A stretch of 64,000 bases of DNA from Muribaculaceae bacterium (lineage in GTDB: Bacteria; Bacteroidota; Bacteroidia; Bacteroidales; Muribaculaceae), in contig JAEETL010000006.1 of the NCBI GenBank assembly GCA_016290325.1, positions 42,222 through 106,221 of the forward strand. Reading direction: 5' to 3'. Made by a program: the position numbers and the translations under genes. Position 1 is the stretch's first letter. The number at the start of each line of letters is the position of its first letter. Positions 10,484 through 18,345 of the stretch are shown in pieces. The notes beneath the pieces were generated by a model. The model was not told where the DNA came from, searched no databases, and saw only the letters and a list, made by a program, of their open reading frames with translations.

Positions 10484-10556
10484 AGCCGCGAGCGGGACTC
10501 GAACCCGCGACCTTTTCGTTACGAATGAAATGCTCTACCGACTGAGCTATTGCGGC
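10484..10556 (-). tRNA. tRNA-Thr (anticodon CGT)
   Basis: 73-nt cloverleaf on the minus strand without an encoded CCA. The D arm, T arm (GCGGG/CCCGC around TTCGAGT) and a 7-nt anticodon loop with CGT are all recognisable. Two A-C oppositions are present, at 6:67 in the acceptor stem and 31:39 at the base of the anticodon loop, which is unusual for a functional tRNA but tolerable. A TACCTTTG promoter box lies 32 bp upstream and a strong terminator downstream, so it is probably expressed. Confidence 0.93.
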
Positions 10557-10587
10557 TTAGTGCACTGCGATACTTGCAATGCGGGTG

Positions 10588-10595
10588 CAAAGGTA
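10588..10595 (-). promoter_or_regulatory. -7 promoter box of tRNA-Thr
   Basis: TACCTTTG on the minus strand, 31 bp before the tRNA 5' end. Confidence 0.6.
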
Positions 10596-10621
10596 GCACA
10601 ATTTTTCTGACCCCGCAAACT

Positions 10622-12031
10622 TTAATTGACAATTTGTTTGCTGTAGGTAATTTTTGTCTTGGCTTGGTCTAGTAGCAGTCTGACGATAGCTGGCCTCGAC
10701 ACCATAGGCGAGATTTTGGTCACCGTCGATGTTGAGCCTCCATAATAATAGGACTGCGTATAAGTGTAGTTGGTCACGTCAACGGGGGTGATGGTGAAAT
10801 TAAAATCATCCTCGGTGGCGATGCCCCCCTGGTTCTTGATAATGTTCAACACATAGTTGCGCAGGCCAGTGAACGTGTAGGTCTTGTTCATCGCGTCATA
10901 AATGGCGTAGAACGAGTCCTTGTTGTTGGCCAAACTGTCACCGTTAATGAAGGTATCCTTCTTGGAGGTCTTCACCATGAGCAGATAAGTGGGCGGCTGG
11001 ATATTATACTCTGTCTCGGGGATGCTCACAGGCAACTCCAGTGACAACGAGTTAATGATAGCCTGATTATTACCCACATTGGCCTGGAACCTGTCGATGA
11101 TATCCTGAATGGGGAAGCGCACCTGCACTTCATATCCTGCTGGTGCGGCAATAATGGCTTCGCCACAATTGACCATCGCTTTCACCTCATCGGCGATGTC
11201 ATAGTGGATAATGTTGTTGGACACGACCTCGGGCGTGGATGCCAAATAAGATTGAGCATAGGTCGAATCGGTCTCGGTGCTGTCATTCAGCTGCACATGC
11301 CTGTGGTAATAAACATCCAGCTCGGTAGCCTTGATGTTCAGCACATGGCCACTGCCGTAACTGTTAGTGATATAGATACCCGGGAACACATCGGCAAACG
11401 CCTTAGGTGACGAGAACTTATCAGGGTTGTTCACATAGGTGGTAAACAGCTCACGACCCAATTCCACCGGCATGGGCACCGAGATCACACGCACCGTATC
11501 ACTGGCCATCGTGCCCGATACATAGGTGGTAGTCGTCTCCATCCATCCCGACATGGGAGAATAGGAGTCCGAAGCCAGCAAGTCATTGCTGTCATAATAG
11601 TCGGTGGGATCAAAATCACTATAGATAGGGCTTGGCAGTGGTTTATTCAAGCGATAAACATTCAAGCGCATGGGGGCCAGCGGATCGCCAGTGTAACCAT
11701 TAGTGTAAGGCACACGCAGTTTCAAGCGGCAGGAGTCAATCCACTCCGGTTTGATGCCAGTAGTATCAATACTCATCGCGGGCATCCACATCGTCACGGC
11801 CGAAGCGTTGATGCTGCCAAAGCCCTCAGCACTGAACGCGCCCAACATCTTGGTGGTCGTGCGCATTTGCACGCGGTCATTGAGTACCGATTGACCCTCG
11901 ATAACGAATGATGAATCCTCGATAACAGACGACAAGCTGTCGGTGATTGAAACACCGATGGTCTCGTCGGTACATGCGTACAGGCTAAGCAGCGCAGCCG
12001 CTGCCAGTATCACATTGAAGAGTTGTTTCAT
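10622..12031 (-). CDS. DUF4270 family outer-membrane lipoprotein
   Basis: 469 aa. The N-terminus MKQLFNVILAAAALL leads to a lipobox ending YAC, so the mature protein is probably lipid-anchored. The body is beta-rich and carries features I associate with DUF4270 (early DETIG, a set of DSCRLKLR- and LNVYRLN-like strands), a family common in Bacteroidota with no known biochemical role. The frame extends 24 codons upstream, but the ATG at 12031 gives a proper signal peptide and is preferred. It lies 68 bp downstream of the starch-synthase-like gene on the same strand, a pairing I recall from other Bacteroidales, so the two are probably co-transcribed. Confidence 0.82.
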   Translation of the reverse strand: MKQLFNVILAAAALLSLYACTDETIGVSITDSLSSVIEDSSFVIEGQSVLNDRVQMRTTTKMLGAFSAEGFGSINASAVTMWMPAMSIDTTGIKPEWIDSCRLKLRVPYTNGYTGDPLAPMRLNVYRLNKPLPSPIYSDFDPTDYYDSNDLLASDSYSPMSGWMETTTTYVSGTMASDTVRVISVPMPVELGRELFTTYVNNPDKFSSPKAFADVFPGIYITNSYGSGHVLNIKATELDVYYHRHVQLNDSTETDSTYAQSYLASTPEVVSNNIIHYDIADEVKAMVNCGEAIIAAPAGYEVQVRFPIQDIIDRFQANVGNNQAIINSLSLELPVSIPETEYNIQPPTYLLMVKTSKKDTFINGDSLANNKDSFYAIYDAMNKTYTFTGLRNYVLNIIKNQGGIATEDDFNFTITPVDVTNYTYTQSYYYGGSTSTVTKISPMVSRPAIVRLLLDQAKTKITYSKQIVN

Positions 12032-12099
12032 ATTCTTGAAAAAATAAAAAGCGATGGATTTAAGAATATAGAAAATATCTATCAAGCGGGCGAAGACCG

Positions 12100-12903
12100 T
12101 CAATCAAACAGCGACGTGTAGAAGTCTTTCACCTTCATCACATCGTCATCATCGATGAACTGCAGCTTGGGCAACGCGCTAGCAGCCTCAAGCACCTTGG
12201 GGCTCACACCGGCCTCACACTCAATCACCGCATCGGTATACTTCAGCGAATAGGCCATCAGGTCTTCATAGGTCAACTCATTGCCGGCAATTGGCTTGAG
12301 TGCGCTCTTGGGCACGCCGTCCATGTGTATTTTCTCAGCCATACGGGCATCAAGCGGAGCTCCAATCTGCTCGTTGAACAATGCAGTCACAATCTTTGCG
12401 TCGCGGAACGACGGGTCATCGCCATAAAGAGTGCGGATATATACTGGTGCCAGCGCCGAAATCCAACCCGTGCACTGAATGATGTCGGGCACCCAGCGCA
12501 TCTTACGGATCGACTCGATGACCGCACGCACAAAGAATATGCTGCGCTCGTCATTGTCATGAGGCGAGCAATTCATCTCGAGGTCATCAATGCGGTTGCT
12601 GGCAAAATAGTCCTCGTTATAAATGAAATAAACCTGGAAATGAGCTTGTTGCAGGGTAGCCACCTTGATGATGAGCGGATGGTCGGTATCATCAATGATC
12701 ACATTCATACCCGACAGCCTGATCATCTCATGCAGCTGGTTGCTGCGCTCGGCAATCATACCATACTTGGGCATAAAAGTGCGTTCCTCAATGCCTTGCT
12801 CCTTGATGCCCTGAGGCAAGATGCGACCAATCTGGGACAAACGGCGCTCGGGCACGTATGGCGCGATCTCCTGCGATATAAATAAGACTTTCTTTACTTC
12901 CAT
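12100..12903 (-). CDS. Starch/glycogen synthase-like protein, N-terminal (GT5) domain only
   Basis: 267 aa, matching only the N-terminal Rossmann half of GT5 glycogen/starch synthases (KVLFISQEIAPYV at the start, DIIQCTGWISALAPVYIR near 140). The ADP-glucose-binding KTGGL motif expected after the first strand is replaced by ERRLSQIGR, and the whole C-terminal catalytic half is missing. It is therefore unlikely to be an active glycogen synthase, although databases name such proteins so. The next frame downstream is DUF4270, not a lost second half, so this is not a simple split gene. It starts at ATG 12903 behind a good -7 box. Function unknown; a sugar-nucleotide-binding or regulatory role is inference. 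Confidence 0.78.
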   Translation of the reverse strand: MEVKKVLFISQEIAPYVPERRLSQIGRILPQGIKEQGIEERTFMPKYGMIAERSNQLHEMIRLSGMNVIIDDTDHPLIIKVATLQQAHFQVYFIYNEDYFASNRIDDLEMNCSPHDNDERSIFFVRAVIESIRKMRWVPDIIQCTGWISALAPVYIRTLYGDDPSFRDAKIVTALFNEQIGAPLDARMAEKIHMDGVPKSALKPIAGNELTYEDLMAYSLKYTDAVIECEAGVSPKVLEAASALPKLQFIDDDDVMKVKDFYTSLFD

Positions 12904-12928
12904 GTTGCTTTCTTGTCAATAATAAATG

Positions 12929-12936
12929 CAAAGATA
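12929..12936 (-). promoter_or_regulatory. -7 promoter box of the starch-synthase-like gene
   Basis: TATCTTTG on the minus strand, 25 bp before the ATG at 12903. Confidence 0.6.
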
Positions 12937-13150
12937 GCAATTTTTTTTCATTTTCACGATATTTTTTGCAGCCCTATAGGTCATTTTTAAGTAAAAACAC
13001 CCCCTTTTTAACATCTTCTAATTATTTTTCCCTACCAACAACCCCATTAAACTGTAAGCGTTTAGCCTACCAAAGATAGCCCGTAAAGCCCATTACCCCA
13101 TCCTATCAGCCCTGTAGGTCCTATTAGCCTTTTAAGAATCGGCCACCCAT

Positions 13151-13193
13151 AAAAAGCGAGAGAGCCTTCCTTCAACCAGGAAAAGCCCTCTCT
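13151..13193 (-). terminator. Terminator of the DUF4890 gene
   Basis: Read leftward, GAGAGGGC... pairs with ...GGCTCTCTC around a short loop (13158-13193), then comes GCTTTTT. The stem has one or two internal mismatches. Confidence 0.8.
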
Positions 13194-13221
13194 ATCAAAC
13201 ACACACACGATATTTTCCTCA

Positions 13222-13701
13222 CTACTTCTTGTTGCCCTTGCAGTCACTGTCACAGCCCTTGCAGCCATCGTGGCCGCGGTCGGGCTTAACCCCATCGTGG
13301 CGGGGACCGCCGTGCTTCTTGCCGTGGCCACGCTTGCCCTCATGCTTTTTGAATTCGGCAAACTTGGTAGCCTGTTCCGGAGTCAACAAAGCCTCAATCT
13401 TGGCATTGGTAGCCTCGCGCTGCGCCTTCATCTTCTCGTGCATCGCCTTCATCTTAGCCTCGTCAGGCTTTTGGCCTTTCTCGGGCTTGGCGGGACGCTC
13501 TTTAGCCATCGATTCCATCTCGGCGGTGTAGATCTTGGTGATCTCGGCTTTCTGCGCCTCGGTCAGGTTCAAGGCCTTCTCCATGCGCTCAACACGTTGC
13601 TTAACCATCTGTTCGGGATTACCGTGACGGCGTTGGGGTTGTGCATTTGTCACAATCGTGCCCATCAGGGCAATCATCAATACTAAAACAATCTTTTTCA
13701 T
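13222..13701 (-). CDS. DUF4890 / Spy-like periplasmic protein with Cys/His-rich tail
   Basis: 159 aa with a signal peptide ending TNAQ (about residues 1-20). The helical middle (about residues 25-120) has the Spy/CpxP-like pattern of LTEAQKAEI and LTPEQATKF repeats, typical of small periplasmic stress chaperones and named DUF4890 in Bacteroidota. The last ~40 residues are Gly/Lys/His rich and end with GCKGCDSDC, giving three closely spaced Cys plus several His, a plausible metal-binding tail. It is a single gene ended by its own hairpin terminator. The chaperone role is inferred from fold similarity; metal binding is inferred only from residue content. Confidence 0.8.
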   Translation of the reverse strand: MKKIVLVLMIALMGTIVTNAQPQRRHGNPEQMVKQRVERMEKALNLTEAQKAEITKIYTAEMESMAKERPAKPEKGQKPDEAKMKAMHEKMKAQREATNAKIEALLTPEQATKFAEFKKHEGKRGHGKKHGGPRHDGVKPDRGHDGCKGCDSDCKGNKK

Positions 13702-14008
13702 CTTAAGTGGTGTTTTTGAAATGAATAATAAAATTTGATAAAACGTTTCTTTGATTCACATGCAAAGAAAAAACCAATTTTTGAAATAAAAAAACGCCAA
13801 ATTCCCACTTCGTGACCAATCGACAAAACACGTTGACAAACTCCCCGAAAACCAAGACTAAAAACAAACCCAAAACCAGGGCGAAAAAGCGCTACTACCA
13901 TCAGATTTTCTTAAACATTCGTCAAGAAATCAAAAAAAATGTAACCACTACATACAACTTATCAAAAAACGATGTATATTTGCAGTTCAAGGATAAAAAA
14001 GATTGGGG
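13702..14008. other. Divergent intergenic region (DUF4890 / nagA)
   Basis: About 307 bp between divergent genes. It has a good -7 box for nagA (13975-13982) and only weak matches (TTTCTTTG near 13762-13769, minus strand) for the DUF4890 gene. A Lys-rich frame on the + strand (13812-14015) has no ribosome binding site and is probably chance. Confidence 0.55.
13975..13982 (+). promoter_or_regulatory. -7 promoter box of nagA
   Basis: TATATTTG matches TAnnTTTG, 26 bp before the nagA ATG. Confidence 0.6.
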
Positions 14009-15199
14009 ATGTTGACTCAGATTTATAACGGCCATGTACTCACTCCTGAAGGTTGGATCAACGGCGGATCGGTAATCATCGAGGACTGCCGCATCAAGGA
14101 GGTGAGTAAGAGCAGCCGCCAGTTGGATGGCATGGACAAGGTCATTGATGCCCACGGCATGCACGTTGTGCCGGGCGGTATTGACCTGCATTGTCATGGC
14201 GGTGGTGGCAGTGATTTCCAGGAGTGCAGCCGTGAAGCTTTTGAGACAGTGGCCATGACCCACCTGCGCCACGGCACAACTGCCATTTATGCCACGCTAT
14301 CCTCCTCACCAATCGATATGATGGAGCGGGCTTGCCAAACCTGTGATGACATGATGAAGGATTCCAAATCCACCATCATGGGCATGCACATGGAGGGCCC
14401 CTATTTCAATCCCAGCAAAGCGGGTGCCCAGATGCCTGAAGTCATCCGCATCCCCGACCCCAACGAATACCGCCACATAGTTGAGGATTTTGACTGCATG
14501 CGCCGATGGTCCTCGGCACCCGAACTGCCTGGCGCCGTCGAGATGGGCGAATATGTCACCGGTAAAGGAATTGTTGCCGCCATTGGGCACACCGCAGCCG
14601 AGTATCCACAAATCAAGGCCGCATGGGATGCGGGATATACCTTAGCAACCCACTTCTATAACGGCATGCCGGGTTTCCACAACGTGAGGGAATTCAAGCA
14701 CGCCGGCACTGTCGAGAGCGTCTATCTGCTTGAGGACATGGCCGTTGAGGTGATTGCCGACGGTATCCATGTGCCATCTACCCTGCTCAACCTGGTTTAT
14801 CACATCAAGGGCGTGGAGCGCACAGCCCTGTGCACCGATGCACTAGCCGTGACCGACAGCGACAGCGAGCACGCCTTTGACCCGCGCGTCATCATCGAGG
14901 ACGGCGTGTGCAAGCTTTCTGACCGCAGTGCCCTGGCCGGCAGCATCGCCACTATGGACCGCCTCATCAAAACTATGGTGCGCGTGGTGAACGTTCCCTT
15001 GAACGACGCCGTGCGCATGGCCAGCGAGACTCCTGCCCGCATCATGGGCATTTATGACCGTAAGGGCTCGCTGCAACGCGGCAAGGATGCTGACATCCTG
15101 CTGTTTGACAGCGACATCAACCTGCGAGGTGTTTTCTCGATGGGCGAGTTTGTTAAGGGTAGCGATCGCATCGCTCCTGCAGCCATTGTGGAGCAATAA
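14009..15199 (+). CDS. nagA: N-acetylglucosamine-6-phosphate deacetylase
   Basis: Cytoplasmic amidohydrolase that removes the acetyl group of GlcNAc-6-phosphate, giving glucosamine-6-phosphate for glycolysis or wall synthesis. Metal and active-site features of the family are present: HCH at 61-63, MHMEGP with Glu129, IGHT with His194, ATHFYNGM with His215, and CTDA with the catalytic Asp277. Length 396 aa is normal. The ATG at 14009 is preferred to a TTG two codons upstream. It stands alone; no nagB is adjacent. It is preceded by a TAnnTTTG box and followed by tRNA-His, which has its own promoter. Confidence 0.96.
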   Translation: MLTQIYNGHVLTPEGWINGGSVIIEDCRIKEVSKSSRQLDGMDKVIDAHGMHVVPGGIDLHCHGGGGSDFQECSREAFETVAMTHLRHGTTAIYATLSSSPIDMMERACQTCDDMMKDSKSTIMGMHMEGPYFNPSKAGAQMPEVIRIPDPNEYRHIVEDFDCMRRWSSAPELPGAVEMGEYVTGKGIVAAIGHTAAEYPQIKAAWDAGYTLATHFYNGMPGFHNVREFKHAGTVESVYLLEDMAVEVIADGIHVPSTLLNLVYHIKGVERTALCTDALAVTDSDSEHAFDPRVIIEDGVCKLSDRSALAGSIATMDRLIKTMVRVVNVPLNDAVRMASETPARIMGIYDRKGSLQRGKDADILLFDSDINLRGVFSMGEFVKGSDRIAPAAIVEQ

Positions 15200-15232
15200 T
15201 AAAGAAAAAATCTGAGTTTTTTCACGATATTC

Positions 15233-15263
15233 TTGCACAAGAACAAAAATGGTATTATCTTTG
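15233..15263 (+). promoter_or_regulatory. Promoter of tRNA-His
   Basis: TTG at 15233-15235, a 20-bp spacer and TATCTTTG at 15256-15263 form a full consensus match, 31 bp before the tRNA. Confidence 0.75.
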
Positions 15264-15294
15264 CACCCGCGTTTCGACAGAAATGCGTTATATG

Positions 15295-15368
<74 letters not shown>

Positions 15369-15383
15369 CAAAGTGAATAAAAA

Positions 15384-15414
15384 CCTGTACCGCTTAAGCA
15401 GTACAGGCTTTTTT
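15384..15414. terminator. Bidirectional terminator (tRNA-His / Skp-like gene)
   Basis: Near-perfect palindrome CCTGTAC...GTACAGG (15384-15407) with GCTTAAGC in the centre. T runs on both strands (CTTTTTT on +, TTTTTATT on -) let it serve the tRNA and the convergent gene ending at 15440. Confidence 0.85.
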
Positions 15415-15439
15415 GTTTTTTACACGTCAGGACCAAATA

Positions 15440-15943
15440 TTACAGCCCAAGTATCGACTTGACCATCGGGGTGATGTCGACAGTGTTGGGGCCAGTATAG
15501 GCCACTGGGGTGACGGCGGTGTCAAACACCAGGTCAAAACCGCCCTGCTCACCAGCGGCACGGATAGCCGCCTGAATCTTGTCGGTAATGGGTTGGGTCA
15601 AAGCGGTGCGACGGGCAGTCAAGTCATCGGCAGCTCTGCGCTCAAATTCACGCATTTTCTTGTCACTCTCCTGCAACTCCTGCACTCGTCTCTCCTTGAT
15701 GGTCTCGGGCATCGAGGCATCGGCGGCAACCGTCTGGTAGTCGGCATACTTCTTGTCAAACTCCCCACGCAGCAATTCATACTCGGCATGATATTTCTCG
15801 CTCATCGCTTTGAGTTGGGCTTCGGCAGCCGCCTTCTCGGGCATAAGCTCAAAAATATTCTGGGAGTTCACAATTCCTATCCTGGCCTGTGCCATCAGCA
15901 TGAGCGGCAACAGCGCCACTGCAATCATGAGAATTCTTTTCAT
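15440..15943 (-). CDS. OmpH/Skp-family periplasmic chaperone (copy 1)
   Basis: 167 aa with an N-terminal signal peptide (cleavage near MAQA, about residue 20), then the Skp pattern: a strand with IGIVNSQNIFELMPE, a long charged coiled-coil hairpin (about residues 40-125) and a closing strand region with FDLVFDTA. Skp-type trimers hold unfolded outer-membrane proteins in the periplasm before BamA. This copy stands alone with its own TTG-N20-TACCTTTG promoter; two relatives lie beside bamA at 17753 and 18346. It is closest in layout to the 17753 copy (shared SDKYEAEF/SEKYHAEY and VFDTAV/IFDQAA positions). Confidence 0.88.
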   Translation of the reverse strand: MKRILMIAVALLPLMLMAQARIGIVNSQNIFELMPEKAAAEAQLKAMSEKYHAEYELLRGEFDKKYADYQTVAADASMPETIKERRVQELQESDKKMREFERRAADDLTARRTALTQPITDKIQAAIRAAGEQGGFDLVFDTAVTPVAYTGPNTVDITPMVKSILGL

Positions 15944-15981
15944 CTTTTTTATCCTTTTCTATTACATTATTTATTATAGCG

Positions 15982-16012
15982 CAAAGGTAGTCTATTTTTC
16001 CAATAACAGCAA
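15982..16012 (-). promoter_or_regulatory. Promoter of Skp-like copy 1
   Basis: On the minus strand, TTG (16010-16012), a 20-bp spacer and TACCTTTG (15982-15989) form a full consensus match, 38 bp before the ATG. Confidence 0.72.
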
Positions 16013-16039
16013 GAGACGTGACGGGTTATTGAAACGAAA

Positions 16040-16069
16040 ACTCCTGCCGCAACAGTTACCGGCAGGAGT
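16040..16069 (-). terminator. Terminator of pepC
   Basis: CTCCTGCCG/CGGCAGGAG stem (16041-16049 with 16060-16068), followed in the minus direction by TTTTCGTTTC. Confidence 0.8.
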
Positions 16070-16094
16070 TTAGTATCTAATTATCGGTCAATTG

Positions 16095-17498
16095 TCAGTC
16101 ATCGGTACCGAAGAGCGGGTCTTCGGGCATGACCATTACGGGCTTGGTTTCGGCAGCCTTGAGGATGTTTTGCGGCACATATTTCTTGTCCACAACCAAG
16201 CGGAAGGAGTACTCGTTGAACCACTCGTTGGTCATGATGATGTATCCCTTTTGTCCGCTGTCGCCACCCCAAGAGTTCTCGACCTTCCACTTGATGGGAT
16301 TGCCGTTATCGTCAAGATCGACGGCGCAAAGCGTCATCGCGTGCGTTGAACCGCTGTCAAAAGTGGAAATGCGCTGGGCCTTGTCCATAGAGAATGTGGT
16401 GCCGAACAGGGTCGCATAGTCAAAGTTGTCGAGTGCGAGATAGCCGTTATCGCGGTTGAGCTGCTTGCCCACGTCAAAGCTGGCATAGAGTTTGGTGGAA
16501 TCCTTCAGCGAAGCGATGGCCATGGCTGCAATGTCCTCCATGGGGAGGTTGACATAGCGCCAGTTGTGTCCGTCATAGGTGTGACGATCATATTCCACCT
16601 CATAGGTCTTGTAGTATTCCCTGCGGGGGTCGTTCATCGCCATGATGAACGTGCCGTTGATGGGGCCGCCTACCGTCTCGCGGTAGAATTCCAGCGGGGT
16701 GTAGGTGCGTGCCGGGCCTACGGCCTTGCCATTCTTGTCACGGAAAGCGTAGGTGAACGACTTGATGGGTTCGCCCAGCGTGAGCGATAGCATGTTATAG
16801 ATGGTGCCCAGCATCTCGGTCTTGCGCTGGTTGATAGCCTTTTTGCTCTTTTTGGCGGCAACCATCTGACGCAGTTCCAGTCCGAATTCACGCAACTTTG
16901 ACGAGACAAGCTGGCTCATGCGCGAGGTGCGTTCAGCCGAGAAGGTCTCAGGCTGTGCCTCAACAGGCACGAGGCCATATTTCTCGGCAAGGTCGGCCAC
17001 GCCACAGAAAGTGCCGCCATCGTTCATGGGATTGTGGAAGAAGAACTGCACACGCGTGTCATCAATGGGCTTGTCGGCACAATCGATCACGCCTTGCAAC
17101 ATGAGGTTGGCCTTCTCGAGCTGGTCGTAGAAGAAAAGGTAATCGTGAGAGAACTCCACATTAATGGAGTCGCAATGGCGACGCGCGAAGTTGGCGCGCA
17201 GCACGTTGAAACTGGAGTACATCCAGCAGCGCCCGCTCTGACGCTGGTTGTGAATCGATTGCTTGGGCGTCTCGATGCTGAAGTAAGTGTCTGAAACTTT
17301 GGTGTTGCGGTAGTTTCTGGCAAGATCGTCGATGGAATTTGTCGCCATGGCATTGCTGATGGCCTTGTTTTGGTTAGATGCCGAGGATGCAACAATCTGT
17401 CGCATCATATCGGGGCTGATACCTCCTTGAGAACGATCTTGTGCTGAGGCGGTAAAGGCGAGGCCTATTGCCAGAGCAAGTGTGATGAATTTATTCAT
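16095..17498 (-). CDS. pepC: Exported C1B cysteine peptidase (aminopeptidase C / bleomycin hydrolase)
   Basis: 467 aa. Papain-superfamily peptidase of the bleomycin hydrolase (C1B) family with the full catalytic triad: Cys91 in QSGRCW, His386 in STHAM and Asn408 in VENSWG. Unlike cytosolic PepC it begins with a signal peptide (MNKFITLALAIGLAFTASA), so it probably acts in the periplasm, trimming peptides. Exported versions are usual in Bacteroidota. It is monocistronic: a terminator follows, and the promoter lies in a dispersed repeat that recurs upstream of prmC and of the OPT transporter in this window. Confidence 0.93.
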   Translation of the reverse strand: MNKFITLALAIGLAFTASAQDRSQGGISPDMMRQIVASSASNQNKAISNAMATNSIDDLARNYRNTKVSDTYFSIETPKQSIHNQRQSGRCWMYSSFNVLRANFARRHCDSINVEFSHDYLFFYDQLEKANLMLQGVIDCADKPIDDTRVQFFFHNPMNDGGTFCGVADLAEKYGLVPVEAQPETFSAERTSRMSQLVSSKLREFGLELRQMVAAKKSKKAINQRKTEMLGTIYNMLSLTLGEPIKSFTYAFRDKNGKAVGPARTYTPLEFYRETVGGPINGTFIMAMNDPRREYYKTYEVEYDRHTYDGHNWRYVNLPMEDIAAMAIASLKDSTKLYASFDVGKQLNRDNGYLALDNFDYATLFGTTFSMDKAQRISTFDSGSTHAMTLCAVDLDDNGNPIKWKVENSWGGDSGQKGYIIMTNEWFNEYSFRLVVDKKYVPQNILKAAETKPVMVMPEDPLFGTDD

Positions 17499-17566
17499 AT
17501 TAAGTTGTGAAATGGTTTAGAGCGCGGCACTGGGCCTTAGCGCAGGATTAATAGCTTCGTTGACTG

Positions 17567-17597
17567 CAAAGGTAGTGCAAGTCGAATACAAAAGCAA
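17567..17597 (-). promoter_or_regulatory. Promoter of pepC, inside a dispersed repeat
   Basis: Minus strand TTG (17595-17597), 20-bp spacer, TACCTTTG (17567-17574), 68 bp before the ATG. Confidence 0.72.
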
Positions 17598-17634
17598 AAT
17601 AAATTTTGATTTTGTTGAAGCGCCGCCTGCCTTG
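17574..17634 (-). repeat. Dispersed promoter-bearing repeat, copy at pepC
   Basis: Shares the 5' block AGTGCAAGTCGA, an AC-rich middle with ACAAAA, a TTTTGT-like block and a 3' CGCCGCCTGCC block with the tandem copies at 26674-26810. The repeat carries the -33 box and abuts the -7 box of the downstream gene. Confidence 0.65.
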
Positions 17635-17677
17635 GCTGCCAGATTATGTTTGAGACCGCTAAAGAACGCAGGACTTC

Positions 17678-17718
17678 AAAAAACTGCCGCCAGCGAGGTT
17701 TTCTCTCACTGGCGGCAG
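17678..17718 (-). terminator. Terminator of the bamA-skp cluster
   Basis: 14-bp stem CTGCCGCCAGCGAG (17684-17697) with CTCACTGGCGGCAG (17705-17718), then six T in the minus direction, 35 bp past the stop of the last Skp-like gene. Confidence 0.92.
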
Positions 17719-17752
17719 CCTGTTTCAAACAGCTAAAAGCTGATGTCTTGTA

Positions 17753-18265
17753 TTACTTAATGCCCAATTTGGCTTTAACCTTAGCACTCACGTCCTCGGC
17801 ATTGGTGCCGGTGTAAAGGATTGAGCCGGCAGCCTGGTCAAAGATGAAGGTGTAGCCGCCCTCGGCACCGACAGCCTGGATGGCGTTCTGGAGCTTTTGG
17901 GTGATGGGGGCAAGAAGTGTATCCTGCTGGCGCTGCAAATCCTGAGCAGCGGTCTGCTGGAAATTCTGGATCTTCATGTAGTCATCCTGCAGTTCCTGGT
18001 TGTGACGGTCCTTGATGGCCTGGGGAGTGGTGGCATCCTTGTCGGCAGCCTCGTATTCGGTCATCTTCTTCTGGAAAGCGTCCTGCAGGTTCTTGAATTC
18101 GGCCTCATACTTATCGCTTACCGACTTGAGGGTACTTTCAGCCGTCACCTTATCGGGCATGACGTTGAAAATCTCGGTGGTATTGAGATAACCGAATTTC
18201 TGAGCTTGCGCACACAGGCACATGGTGGTAGCCGTGATGGCTAAGAGCATAAATCTTTTAAACAT
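17753..18265 (-). CDS. OmpH/Skp-family periplasmic chaperone (copy 2)
   Basis: 170 aa: signal peptide (cleavage near CAQAQ, about residue 22), then FGYLNTTEIFNVMPD, a long coiled-coil hairpin (about residues 42-125) and a closing GGYTFIFDQAAG strand, the Skp/OmpH layout. Probable role: holding nascent outer-membrane proteins for BamA. It is the last gene of the leftward envelope cluster, 80 bp after the third Skp-like gene, and is followed by a strong terminator. It resembles copy 1 at 15440 more than its neighbour, so the family has probably duplicated more than once. Confidence 0.9.
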   Translation of the reverse strand: MFKRFMLLAITATTMCLCAQAQKFGYLNTTEIFNVMPDKVTAESTLKSVSDKYEAEFKNLQDAFQKKMTEYEAADKDATTPQAIKDRHNQELQDDYMKIQNFQQTAAQDLQRQQDTLLAPITQKLQNAIQAVGAEGGYTFIFDQAAGSILYTGTNAEDVSAKVKAKLGIK

Positions 18266-18319
18266 GTCTAAAAATTAATTTTGTTATTATAATTGTTCTT
18301 TTTCTTAATAAAACCTCGA

Positions 18320-18345
18320 CTAAAGCCTAAAACCTAAAGCCTATT
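18320..18345 (-). repeat. Short TTTAGG-type heptamer array after the Skp-like copy 3 stop codon
   Basis: On the minus strand, units GCTTTAG, GTTTTAG and GCTTTAG follow the TAA stop within a few bases. The same array type, in the same orientation to its gene, follows the stop codons at 29937, 35506 and 47094. Confidence 0.6.

Larger units (their letters stand above)
12904..13221. other. Intergenic region upstream of the starch-synthase-like gene
   Basis: About 318 bp. It contains the promoter box of the leftward gene (12929-12936), a second minus-strand TATCTTTG at 13071-13078, a low-complexity stretch of short CCTAT/GGTCCTAT-like units (about 13065-13135), and the terminator of the DUF4890 gene (13151-13193). 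No convincing coding frame. Confidence 0.6.

Noticed and set aside
10380..10610. Open frame (76 codons, + strand) over the tRNA-Thr gene
   Set aside because: It is the reverse complement of the tRNA and gives the well-known spurious GTRTRDLFVTNEM-like peptide; no ribosome binding site.
12100..13221. Split glycogen synthase gene
   Set aside because: No frame on either strand nearby encodes the missing C-terminal half; the half-length protein seems to be a family of its own.
13812..14015. Lys/Thr-rich 67-codon frame upstream of nagA
   Set aside because: GTG start, overlaps the nagA promoter and start, composition is that of AT-rich intergenic DNA, and no domain is seen.
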